Assembly: GCA_031269065.1 (NCBI GenBank)
Contig: JAIRWJ010000054.1
Coordinates: 1-9,294, forward strand
Source of the DNA: Rickettsiales bacterium
GTDB lineage: Bacteria; Pseudomonadota; Alphaproteobacteria; Rickettsiales; UBA1997
Length of the DNA: 9,294 bases
Reading direction: 5' to 3'
In this document: in pieces, positions 1 to 6,433 of the stretch
How positions within the stretch are numbered: position 1 is the stretch's first letter
Layout: each line of letters begins with the position of its first letter
Translations under genes and position numbers: made by a program
Notes under the pieces: generated by a model
What the model saw: the letters and a program-made list of their open reading frames with translations, nothing else
Told to the model about the DNA's origin: nothing
Database searches by the model: none

Positions 1-1875
1 CCCAGGCATCTTTGCCAAACTTCTGAAATGGATTTCAGCAAATTTAGCGCTATTAAACAGTTTTGTAGATAGTTTCTGGCCATTTCTAACCAGACTCTCC
101 TGATAGCTGGTATCCATTCCCAGACTAGATTTTGCAGTCCAATACCTAAGAGCGTCCGACCCAAACTGGTCAAATAGCTTCAGCGGATCCAGAACATTGC
201 CAAGGGATTTCGACATCTTCGACCCATCCGATGCCAGACACCAGCCATTTATCATTATATTTTTCCAGGGGATTGAGTCGCTATGGTAATGGGACTTGAG
301 AATCGTATAGAACGCCCAGGTTCTTATTATATCATGGCCCTGGGCTCTGAGACTGAAGGGAATTTTCAGTGTTCTGTACCTTTTTGCATCTAGATTCATA
401 TCTACACCTATTCCACGGGTTGTTAGCTGAAGACTAAGGGCAGATGTTGCCCAAGTATCTAGAATATCCATTTCAGCTCTGATCTCTTCCTGGCTATAGC
501 CCGATGGAACATCTATGGACGGGTCAATAGGCAACTGTCTGGGATCTGGCAGAATGATTTTACCCCTTTCCCCCTCCCTTTGGGAATACCAAACAGGGAT
601 TGGAATTCCAAAAAACCTCTGCCTAGATATGCACCAGTCCATAGTCAAACCGTCTATCCAGCTATGAAGTCGCGCCTTCATCCAGTCCGGCTTCCATTTT
701 ATTTTGTCAGTCTGTCGATGCAGACTGTCCTTTGCATCTAAAATTCTTATAAACCACTGTTTTTTAAGCAAAAATTCAATAGGTGATTTTGACCTCTCTC
801 CAACCCTGACTGGATGGGTAATTTTTTCTGGAGCCCGGGCAATTTTCCCATCCTCCTCTAGCAGTTCTAGAATCATTTTCCTGCATTCTTTGACGGGCAG
901 ACCATCTAATTGTCTATACCTTTGTCCTAATATACCCTCCATTTTTTTTAGCTCCATGGAACCACCATCACCTATTATCATTCTGGTTTCCAGGTTATAT
1001 TTCTTCCACCACTCTATGTCCATCTGGTCTCCAAAGGTGCAACACATAACGAAGCCGGTCCCTTTGGTTTTATCCACCTTCTCATCGGCCAGAATTCTAA
1101 CCTTTTGGCCTAGAGGCGTGATCGCTATTTTACTCCCGTAGGGCCTAAAGTCATCCGGATGGCACATGACTGCAACGCAGGCTGGTAACAGCTCGGGCCG
1201 GGTTGTCATCAGAACAATTTTTTCTCCATCCTCGGTCCTAAACTCTAAATAATTCATTTGGCTTTCAAAATCCTGGTCCTCCAACTCTGACTGGGCAAGT
1301 GCGGTCCTATCAACCACATCCCAGAGCACAGGCTCTTCCTTCTGATACACCAGTTCCTTACGGTAAAGATCTAGGAATGACAGTTGGGAAATCTCCGAGG
1401 ATATTTTTGAAACTGTTCTATACTCTTCACGGAAATCGAAGGAATAGCTAGTTTTCAGGAACAGATCTCTGATCAGATCTTCGGCATCTAAGATTTCCTC
1501 ATTACAGATCCTAACGAATTCGCTCCGATCCATTTCTCTGCTCTTCTTTTTTATTTTCTTCTCTACATACCTTTCCGAAGGCAGCCCATTGTCATCATAG
1601 CCGATCGGAAAATAGACATTCTTTCCCTGCATTCGCTGGAATCTCGCAATCATGTCCATCTGTGAATAGCCAAACACATGGCCCATATGGAGAGCTCCGG
1701 ATACTCCGGGAGGAGGTGTATCTATAGAATAAATATTTTCTTCGACACTGTCGCTCCAGTCAAACCAAAATACTCCAGCCTCCTGCCAATAGTTTTGCCA
1801 TCTTCTGTCCAATTCCCCTGGAGTAAACTTTTTTTGTAATTCTTTCACTTTTAACAAACCCATAGTGATAGCCAT
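1..1875 (-). CDS. valS: Valyl-tRNA synthetase, archaeal-like type (partial, C-terminus beyond window)
   Basis: This enzyme activates valine with ATP and charges tRNA-Val in the cytoplasm. About 625 codons are visible, open to the left edge. The class I signature HMGH lies at 1678-1689, inside a PPPGVSGALHMGH context. KMSKS lies at 205-219, inside DGSKMSKSLGNVLDP. The CISRQRFFGIPIPVWY segment and the editing-domain segment TTRPELLPACVAV are also clear. After the HMGH helix the protein reads YDDNGLPSERYVEKK, typical of archaeal ValRS and of the Rickettsia enzyme, whereas ordinary bacterial ValRS has TDHAGIATQ there. The C-terminal anticodon-binding domain is missing because the window ends. There are two in-frame ATGs, at 1875 and 1863, and neither has a strong Shine-Dalgarno. 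A stop just upstream (1879-1881) excludes longer starts, and 1875 was taken as the longest. All 18 Trp codons are TGG. Confidence 0.96.
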   Translation of the reverse strand, partial: MAITMGLLKVKELQKKFTPGELDRRWQNYWQEAGVFWFDWSDSVEENIYSIDTPPPGVSGALHMGHVFGYSQMDMIARFQRMQGKNVYFPIGYDDNGLPSERYVEKKIKKKSREMDRSEFVRICNEEILDAEDLIRDLFLKTSYSFDFREEYRTVSKISSEISQLSFLDLYRKELVYQKEEPVLWDVVDRTALAQSELEDQDFESQMNYLEFRTEDGEKIVLMTTRPELLPACVAVMCHPDDFRPYGSKIAITPLGQKVRILADEKVDKTKGTGFVMCCTFGDQMDIEWWKKYNLETRMIIGDGGSMELKKMEGILGQRYRQLDGLPVKECRKMILELLEEDGKIARAPEKITHPVRVGERSKSPIEFLLKKQWFIRILDAKDSLHRQTDKIKWKPDWMKARLHSWIDGLTMDWCISRQRFFGIPIPVWYSQREGERGKIILPDPRQLPIDPSIDVPSGYSQEEIRAEMDILDTWATSALSLQLTTRGIGVDMNLDAKRYRTLKIPFSLRAQGHDIIRTWAFYTILKSHYHSDSIPWKNIMINGWCLASDGSKMSKSLGNVLDPLKLFDQFGSDALRYWTAKSSLGMDTSYQESLVRNGQKLSTKLFNSAKFAEIHFRSLAKMPG

Positions 1876-2070
1876 TTGTTAGCTCATGCTAGCCATAGGG
1901 CTTATTTTTGCAACCCTTATTGTTTTGTTTCTTTCGGAAGAAGTATCTGGAGGAAGAGTTAACTACTTAGCTATTTCACTGGCGCTACTCTGACTATCGA
2001 AGATGGGTGTATTCTCTAAAATGCCTACTAGCCTGTTTAGTTCTCTTATTTTTTCAAGCCTCAGCCTAAG

Positions 2071-2364
2071 TCAGCCCGTTGAGAACATATTTTCTGTAAT
2101 ATATTTAAACCTTTCTCTGAGAATAGCCATATATTCATCTTTTGTTGCATTCCTAACATTGTCTTCGAAATACAAGTCCTGTACCAGGATGTTGAAACGG
2201 TTGATGTTTCGACACTCTACCAGGACTAGCTCCCTCTCTGCTTTAGCCTGTGGGCTCGGATGGACTGAGCCATGGCCGGTGTATGATAGTTCGTAGCTAT
2301 AACCTAGGATTCCAAAACTGCACAACAGTTCGAAAAACCAGGCCAGTGGATCAATAGCTATCAT
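2071..2364 (-). CDS. Hypothetical 97-aa protein, possibly the remnant of a larger gene
   Basis: I do not recognise this protein. Its N-terminal 30 residues are fairly hydrophobic (IDPLAWFFELLCSFGILGYS). Residues 45-95 are charged and look helical (RERFKYITENMF near the end). The ATG at 2362-2364 overlaps a TGA in another frame as ATGA, the kind of overlap seen at real gene junctions in this window, although no intact upstream gene ends there. Past its TGA stop the same frame stays open for 35 more codons with protein-like content (KIRELNRLVGILENTPIFD) before a TAG at 1963-1965. This suggests either a nonsense mutation in a once longer gene or chance. It lies between smr and valS on the same strand. 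An opposite-strand ORF at 2003-2296 is considered a shadow. Confidence 0.4.
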   Translation of the reverse strand: MIAIDPLAWFFELLCSFGILGYSYELSYTGHGSVHPSPQAKAERELVLVECRNINRFNILVQDLYFEDNVRNATKDEYMAILRERFKYITENMFSTG

Positions 2365-2582
2365 ATTGGATGGTGAATTTTAAAAGCAAAAAGCCTTTTA
2401 TACCCCTTTTTCTCCTCTAACTTAGTCAGTATAAACCCAGAGCTGCTTCTCCTAACTTCTGGCAGTAGTCTAAAATTCTCATCCTTTAGATATCTTCATA
2501 TTATTTTATATCTCCTAGTTATTTTATTCAGTGTTGAATTGATATTGACAAGCCAAGGATCAGTTGGAAAGCAGATCTGATT
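2361..2582 (-). pseudogene. Possible decayed ORF between smr and the 97-aa ORF
   Basis: One minus-strand frame reads as plausible protein over this stretch (TDPWLVNINSTLNKITRRYK, then RYLKDENFRLLPEVRRSSSG). It carries an in-frame TGA at 2496-2498 and has no ATG, GTG or TTG start. It ends in a TGA at 2361-2363 that overlaps the ATG of the following ORF as ATGA. The composition looks coding, but there is no initiation site and one internal stop. A degraded gene is the best reading, and chance is possible. I cannot name the family. UGA recoding is unlikely because TGA serves as the natural stop of neighbouring genes. Confidence 0.25.
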
Positions 2583-3141
2583 AGAGTGGATCGTCTCCAG
2601 CCGAAGCTACTTTATTTCTTTTTAAAAGGATATATAGGGCACCGGTCCCACCATGTCTGGATGTAGCATCAATGTATTTTATTATTTTTGACGCCAGAAT
2701 AGGAATTTTTAACCAATTACCAATCTGGGATTTTATGCTGATTCTGCCGGGCTCTGTGTTTTTGCCTTTTCCGGTTATCACTAGCACACATCTTAGACCA
2801 GCCTCCTGGGCCTGGACTAGGTTGTAGACCAGCGAATCAAATGCCTCATCCAGAGTTAGCCCGTGAAAATCAATTTTTCTGTCAATTTTTATTTTTCCAG
2901 CCCTGAGCTTTCTGTCCGCTCTCCGGTCTATGCCGAGACTTTCATTTTTTTCTAATACTTGACAGTGGCCTTCGGTACCTTTCAGGAAATCTAGGCTAGA
3001 TATCTCGGCGCTATAATCTGGATTGGAAGTTTTTATAGCAATAACAGTGTTTTTTGGGTTCCTCGTAACCACCATGTCTCTTTTTTTAAGTTTTTTGCAG
3101 TTTCTGACCTCCTCCAGCCAGGTATTTTGGTCTTCATTCAT
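2581..3141 (-). CDS. Smr domain protein
   Basis: This 186-aa protein carries a C-terminal Smr (MutS2-related) domain at about residues 90-174. Family landmarks are DFHG at 91-94 (the LDxHG motif), TGKG at 123-126, and RHGGTGALYILLKR at 162-175. The preceding IDRRADRKLRAGKIKIDRKI is the usual lead-in of alphaproteobacterial Smr proteins. The N-terminal ~80 residues are charged and not conserved to my eye. Smr domains bind or nick nucleic acids (DNA in MutS2, RNA in several stand-alone members); the substrate of this subgroup cannot be told from sequence. The ATG overlaps the mltA TGA as ATGA, so translation is probably coupled, and its own Shine-Dalgarno is weak. It is the last recognisable gene of the operon. 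Confidence 0.9.
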   Translation of the reverse strand: MNEDQNTWLEEVRNCKKLKKRDMVVTRNPKNTVIAIKTSNPDYSAEISSLDFLKGTEGHCQVLEKNESLGIDRRADRKLRAGKIKIDRKIDFHGLTLDEAFDSLVYNLVQAQEAGLRCVLVITGKGKNTEPGRISIKSQIGNWLKIPILASKIIKYIDATSRHGGTGALYILLKRNKVASAGDDPL

Positions 3142-4283
3142 AATTTTCTGGCTACTTTGACAGGAACCAACAGGAAATATTGTCCTTCGGAATACTGCGA
3201 ACTGGAGTCAATTTCACCATTTTCGCCAAAGCCAAAGAATATGTCGCCCCTATTCACACCTTTTATGGCTGCCCCGACATCATTGGCAAACATAAGTCTG
3301 TTGAATTTTTCCCTTGATGACTTTTTTGTATGCCTAGTGCTCAACCAGAGAGGAAATCCAAGCGGAATATACTTGCTGTCAACGGCCATAGTTCTTTTAG
3401 GAATAAGCTTGGTTCCAAAGGCGCCGATGAATTCTCCATTATCTAGAAACTTGAAAAAGACATAGGACTCATTCAAATTCAACAGTTTTATTGCCTCGTT
3501 CATGTTCTTTTTCAATTCTTGCTTCGTTACTTTTGTACTAAATCCTGATTTTTTCGCGATCCGAGGATTTTCGGCCAATAAATGCCCATCTATTGGAGAG
3601 TAGTTGCAGTTGTTTTTCCCTCCGTAGCCAATATGGACCCATTTGTTCTCGTCCACAAGTCTTACCATTCCAGATCCCTGTATATGCAAAAAATACAGCT
3701 CTATGGGATCGTCAGTGTAGAGAATTTCTAGACCTCTGTTAGCTAAAGCCCCTTCGTGGATCTGTTCCCGGGTGTAATACTTTACCCCATCCACAACATC
3801 CGGGGGCTTTCTGTAAATCGGATATTTAAATATGTGATTTTTCTTCCTCCGAGCCGTTATTTTTGGAATATAGTAGCCTGTGAATAGTGATTTCGCCGAG
3901 TCCATATCCATCACTCTGTAGGGAACGAAGTAGGTTTCGAAAAAAATTCTCGCATAATCACTGCCATATTCTCTCTGCCTCATTATCTCGGCTATTTTAC
4001 AAACACCGAAAAAGTCACTACTCGCTATGTGACGACTCAGCTGCGAAAAGGCAGACCTATCTTTACCTCTAGAGATTATTTTTCTACAGGACTGGACCAA
4101 CACATCCAAAGCTTCCTGGTGATCATCATTTCGCCAGCCATCGAGTTCTCCATAGCTTGCCCTTTTAAAAAAAACTCTGTTGTTATTTTTAGAAAAAAAC
4201 CTTTCCGGTACGGTCCCGGCAACAGCCGGCCCATACGCCTGTGAATACACTGCTAGAGTAAGGAGTATAACCGGAGCTAGCAC
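3138..4283 (-). CDS. mltA: Membrane-bound lytic murein transglycosylase A (MltA)
   Basis: MltA cleaves the beta-1,4 MurNAc-GlcNAc bond of peptidoglycan in the periplasm, leaving 1,6-anhydro-MurNAc ends. This 381-aa protein shows the family in order: FTGYYIP (134-140), FLHIQGSG (198-205), the IGYGGKNNCNYSPIDGHL segment (218-235), and a C-terminal 3D domain with VDSKYIPLGFPLWL (301-314) and FANDVGAAIKGVNRGDIFFG (332-351). D335 corresponds to the catalytic Asp (D308 in E. coli). The N-terminus has a short hydrophobic signal-like stretch (residues 1-18) without a positive n-region or a clear lipobox Cys, so export is likely but lipidation is not evident. The start is GTG at 4281-4283, the first possible codon after an in-frame TAG. 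It overlaps the end of the Tim44-like gene by 7 bases. Homologues are usually next to Tim44-like and Smr genes in alphaproteobacteria. Confidence 0.93.
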   Translation of the reverse strand: MLAPVILLTLAVYSQAYGPAVAGTVPERFFSKNNNRVFFKRASYGELDGWRNDDHQEALDVLVQSCRKIISRGKDRSAFSQLSRHIASSDFFGVCKIAEIMRQREYGSDYARIFFETYFVPYRVMDMDSAKSLFTGYYIPKITARRKKNHIFKYPIYRKPPDVVDGVKYYTREQIHEGALANRGLEILYTDDPIELYFLHIQGSGMVRLVDENKWVHIGYGGKNNCNYSPIDGHLLAENPRIAKKSGFSTKVTKQELKKNMNEAIKLLNLNESYVFFKFLDNGEFIGAFGTKLIPKRTMAVDSKYIPLGFPLWLSTRHTKKSSREKFNRLMFANDVGAAIKGVNRGDIFFGFGENGEIDSSSQYSEGQYFLLVPVKVARKL

Positions 4284-4972
4284 CTACCTATAGATTTTAC
4301 CAACCAGCGGCCTTGGCTCTTTCCTTCTGTATCTAGGACAAATTTCCAAATCTCGGAAACCTTCTCTATGGCGTTCTTTGAACCGTAGACTATGTTGTTA
4401 TTCTGGTCTTCCATATAGTTTATCTGGTTCATGAGTACGCGCATGTTTACGACCATATTGGTCCTAATATATTCATCGGCTTGTTTTTCCTCTAGGACTT
4501 TCTCGTCAAAGGATACCACTACTGTTTTATAAGACACATGGCCTTCTCTGGAATTTATTTTCTCCTCAACGGCTCGAAATAGGTCATCTGTCAACATATT
4601 TCTCAGAAGATCAAATCTCTTCTCTGAAAAAGCCTCGGCAACGGCTACTATCAGTGCCTCACTCAACTTCAGAAAAAGTATCTCATCAAACCTAATCTTT
4701 CCCTTTTCGGCTGCATTTACCTTATCGGTGACTGCATCAACTCTGTGACCTTCACAATTTTGACCGCAAATACCCCCCCATATTGGTTCTCGATTATCCT
4801 TCTCAACGGCTCCACATGGCCATCCACCGCCGGTAGTAGGAGTTTTTTTCGAAAGATTTTTCGCGGCCTTTTCACGTTTTCCTCGCCCAATCCCGGGCAA
4901 GAAGCCAAAGTTACTGAATAAAATTCCATACAGAAACGCTGTTAGAATTAGCAAAACTAATATAACCATCAT
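4277..4972 (-). CDS. Tim44-like domain protein (TimA-type), inner-membrane anchored
   Basis: This 231-aa protein has an N-terminal membrane segment (residues 2-20, MVILVLLILTAFLYGILFS) and a Gly/Lys-rich linker with several Cys (about 26-85). A Tim44-like fold follows at about 92-230: FDEILFLKLSEALIVAVAEAF, FDLLRNMLTDDLFRAVEEKI, conserved ING/INSREGH context, and a terminal WLVKSIGR. In mitochondria Tim44 tethers the import motor. Bacterial members are membrane proteins of poorly known role, and only the family is asserted here. Translation starts at ATGATG (4970-4972), whose bases overlap the TGA of the upstream gene. The stop TAG lies inside the mltA start region. The order Tim44-like, mltA, smr is a familiar alphaproteobacterial arrangement and supports the call. 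Confidence 0.85.
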   Translation of the reverse strand: MMVILVLLILTAFLYGILFSNFGFLPGIGRGKREKAAKNLSKKTPTTGGGWPCGAVEKDNREPIWGGICGQNCEGHRVDAVTDKVNAAEKGKIRFDEILFLKLSEALIVAVAEAFSEKRFDLLRNMLTDDLFRAVEEKINSREGHVSYKTVVVSFDEKVLEEKQADEYIRTNMVVNMRVLMNQINYMEDQNNNIVYGSKNAIEKVSEIWKFVLDTEGKSQGRWLVKSIGRC

Positions 4973-5376
4973 ATTCGCTTTTTTCTTTTCTCTGTTCCCT
5001 TTTTCCCCTCAAGGAAATTTTCGACTCTTGTCTTGTCCTCTCTTTTTTTCAGAGGGATACCTCTGTCCGTTTTCTTCGCGGCTGCCAGAGCCTTCATGGA
5101 CGTTCTTTTCTCTTTGGATCTCTTCTCGGACTCTGTCTCCAGAACACTCCGAACACTTAGTCTATTTTCCGAATTCTGGGATTTTCCACCAACTACCTTG
5201 TCCTTAAAATTACCGATCGATACCTGGACCAGATTTGTATCTCCTCCAGCTCTCAACTTGTTGCCTCTGAGGCCATCCACAGCCTCATTCCAGTTTTTCT
5301 CATTCCTTTCATTCTTCTTAATAATATTCACAACCTCTTCGGGTTTGTGTCTAAGTTTTTTCCTGTCGTCCTGCAT
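4969..5376 (-). CDS. Hypothetical basic 135-aa protein, first gene of the tim44-mltA-smr operon
   Basis: I do not recognise the family. The protein is very rich in Lys, Arg and Glu, has no membrane segment or signal peptide, and ends in a strongly basic tail (EGKKGTEKRKKRI). It is probably largely disordered or helical. The frame extends upstream to an ATG at 5463, but the ATG at 5374-5376 (protein MQDDRKKLRHKPEE) was chosen because AAAAGGA precedes it with a 6-base gap, a good Shine-Dalgarno. Its TGA overlaps the ATGATG start of the Tim44-like gene, so the two are probably translationally coupled. This position is often filled by an fxsA- or secB-linked gene in other alphaproteobacteria; neither is seen here. 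The opposite strand also carries a long ORF (5033-5446), judged a shadow because it lacks operon context. Confidence 0.65.
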   Translation of the reverse strand: MQDDRKKLRHKPEEVVNIIKKNERNEKNWNEAVDGLRGNKLRAGGDTNLVQVSIGNFKDKVVGGKSQNSENRLSVRSVLETESEKRSKEKRTSMKALAAAKKTDRGIPLKKREDKTRVENFLEGKKGTEKRKKRI

Positions 5377-5411
5377 ACGGTATCCTTTTGACAAAACACA
5401 TTGTGTACTGT

Positions 5412-5439
5412 ACCTTACACTGTTTTTCGAAAAAATCAA
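5412..5439 (-). promoter_or_regulatory. Possible promoter of the minus-strand envelope operon
   Basis: On the minus strand, TTGATT (5434-5439) and TAAGGT (5412-5417) are separated by 16 bases. The predicted start site lies about 30 bases before the ATG at 5376. The -35 is good (5 of 6 to TTGACA) but the -10 is weak, so this is tentative. Confidence 0.3.
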
Positions 5440-5628
5440 ACAATAAATACCTGTATAATACACTGCTGGAAAAAATGGCTCTCTTCTTCTATCTGGTGAG
5501 AGTTTGTACAGGAAAAATATAATTAGCTCTGGAAAGCTATTTTCATGAAAAAGTTTGCCAATGAATAGCAGTCAACATACTAGAACAGGAAAAAGAAATG
5601 GGAAATAGATATTTGGAAGTACATGGAA

Positions 5629-5656
5629 TTGACAACATAATTATACATATTACAAT
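5629..5656 (+). promoter_or_regulatory. Strong sigma-70-type promoter for the protease pair
   Basis: A perfect -35 TTGACA (5629-5634) and a 5-of-6 -10 TACAAT (5651-5656) are separated by 16 bases. The predicted start is near 5663, leaving a ~45-base leader before the ATG at 5709. It is the best promoter match seen in the window. Confidence 0.7.
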
Positions 5657-5671
5657 ACATATACAAGTGCA

Positions 5672-5684
5672 CACCATAGTGGTG
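5672..5684. promoter_or_regulatory. Inverted repeat at the predicted transcription start (candidate operator)
   Basis: CACCA-TAG-TGGTG is a perfect 5-base inverted repeat with a 3-base centre, placed about 10-20 bases after the predicted +1 of the protease-pair promoter. The position suits a repressor site, or a small hairpin in the leader RNA. No regulator is encoded nearby and the arms are short, so the role is a guess. Confidence 0.3.
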
Positions 5685-5696
5685 GATTAGATTAAA

Positions 5697-5704
5697 AAGG
5701 AGGT
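5697..5704 (+). promoter_or_regulatory. Perfect Shine-Dalgarno for the first protease gene
   Basis: AAGGAGGT lies 4 bases before the ATG at 5709 and fully complements the 16S rRNA 3' end. It is the strongest ribosome binding site seen in the window, which suggests high translation of the gene and fixes its start. Confidence 0.8.
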
Positions 5705-5708
5705 ATAT

Positions 5709-6377
5709 ATGGAAGATACAATTATTGATCCAAAAAAGGACAATGAAATATTCAATCTTCTTCTAGGAGAATATGTTAAGGTAATTCCTGGAACTGAAAG
5801 CTTAGGTAGAAATCGTACAAGAAGGATTAGAAAGTTTCTGAAGCGCTCAGAGGAAGGAAATATTACGGCATCTGATGTGGATGAATATGTTGGGAATATT
5901 GAAATACTCGATATCGTAGAAAGACTACCTCAACTGGCGTTAGACCTCAATGCAAATTTGACGTTTGTTTCCTCAGTTCCTCTAAGAGACCGTTTTGGAG
6001 ATAATCTAATATTATCACAGCAACTTCTTTTTGACCAAATTGCGAGTGAGGGTTACTATAATTTTATATTTACAATGGGGGTGGGTGACAATGGTCCAAT
6101 GGGGAATGCCGACGGAGGTGTTCACTACGTGGCAGCCCGGGCCGTGTACGACTATACGAATAAAACCATCTTCCTGCTGCACAGAGATTCGGTATACGGA
6201 AAAATCAGTAATGAATTTAGAACATTTGTAGTAAGGGAGTTTGGTGAAGATACCACAATACTAAATATCAATAATCAGGAGGGAGTGATGTATCAGAGGG
6301 ATGGAACAACCTGTGGCCTGCGCGCTCTGACATCTCTGGCCACGGAGGGATTATTTTTTAGAATAGAAAAAAAATAA
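5709..6377 (+). CDS. Putative CE-clan (Ulp1/YopJ-like) cysteine protease, effector-type
   Basis: This 222-aa protein has no signal peptide or membrane segment. The C-terminal half shows the CE-clan catalytic order: H139 in GGVHYVAARAVYD, D160 in FLLHRDS, Q196 and C202 in YQRDGTTCGLRALTSLA. The Q-x5-C spacing and the DGTTCG context match the Ulp1/SENP pattern (Q, then NGxDCG). H-to-D spacing is 21 and D-to-C is 42, close to known members. Such enzymes remove ubiquitin or SUMO, or in YopJ acetylate, and in intracellular bacteria (ChlaDub, RickCE) they are secreted effectors. The N-terminal half is unrecognised; it has a basic run RNRTRRIRKFLKR at 34-46 that could bind nucleic acid or act as a nuclear signal. 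The start is fixed by a perfect Shine-Dalgarno. The next gene is a divergent paralogue. Enzyme type and target are inferred. Confidence 0.7.
   Translation: MEDTIIDPKKDNEIFNLLLGEYVKVIPGTESLGRNRTRRIRKFLKRSEEGNITASDVDEYVGNIEILDIVERLPQLALDLNANLTFVSSVPLRDRFGDNLILSQQLLFDQIASEGYYNFIFTMGVGDNGPMGNADGGVHYVAARAVYDYTNKTIFLLHRDSVYGKISNEFRTFVVREFGEDTTILNINNQEGVMYQRDGTTCGLRALTSLATEGLFFRIEKK
6367..6374 (+). other. A8 homopolymer at the junction of the two protease genes
   Basis: Eight consecutive A residues precede the TAA of the first gene. In its frame they include A-AAA-AAA, a classical -1 slippery heptamer. A -1 shift there avoids the TAA and reads ATA AGG ATG into the second gene's frame, giving a predicted 515-aa fusion. 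No clear downstream stimulatory structure was identified, so use of this site is speculative. Confidence 0.3.
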
Positions 6378-6433
6378 GGATGTGTCCCGGTGGTCTGAAC
6401 GATTTTGTTGAGAGTAATCGCTCAGGGGTACCA

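Larger units (their letters stand above)
5377..5708. other. Divergent intergenic control region
   Basis: This 332-base gap separates the envelope operon (minus) from the protease pair (plus). It is AT-rich and contains no convincing gene. It holds the candidate promoters annotated separately and a short inverted repeat TAGCT-6 bases-AGCTA around 5523-5538 followed by TTTT, too weak to call a terminator. Nothing else was recognised in 5540-5625. Confidence 0.6.

Noticed and set aside
704..1141. 145-aa plus-strand ORF
   Set aside because: It lies wholly inside valS on the opposite strand; its Ser/Leu/Phe-rich composition is typical of an antisense shadow.
2003..2296. 97-aa plus-strand ORF
   Set aside because: It overlaps the minus-strand ORF at 2071-2364, has no Shine-Dalgarno, and is Ser/Leu-rich like other shadows. 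The minus frame has the more protein-like charge pattern.
2071..2498. UGA read as Trp (alternative genetic code) to explain the broken frames
   Set aside because: TGA ends mltA and the 135-aa gene exactly at ATGA-type overlaps with real downstream starts, and all 18 Trp codons in the valS part are TGG with no in-frame TGA.
5033..5446. 137-aa plus-strand ORF opposite the 135-aa basic protein
   Set aside because: The Phe/Ser/Leu-rich sequence is the mirror of a Lys/Glu/Arg-rich frame. The minus frame has a good Shine-Dalgarno and operon overlap; this one has neither.
5523..5542. Rho-independent terminator between the divergent genes
   Set aside because: The stem has only five pairs, the T-run is four, and there is no gene ending nearby on either strand.
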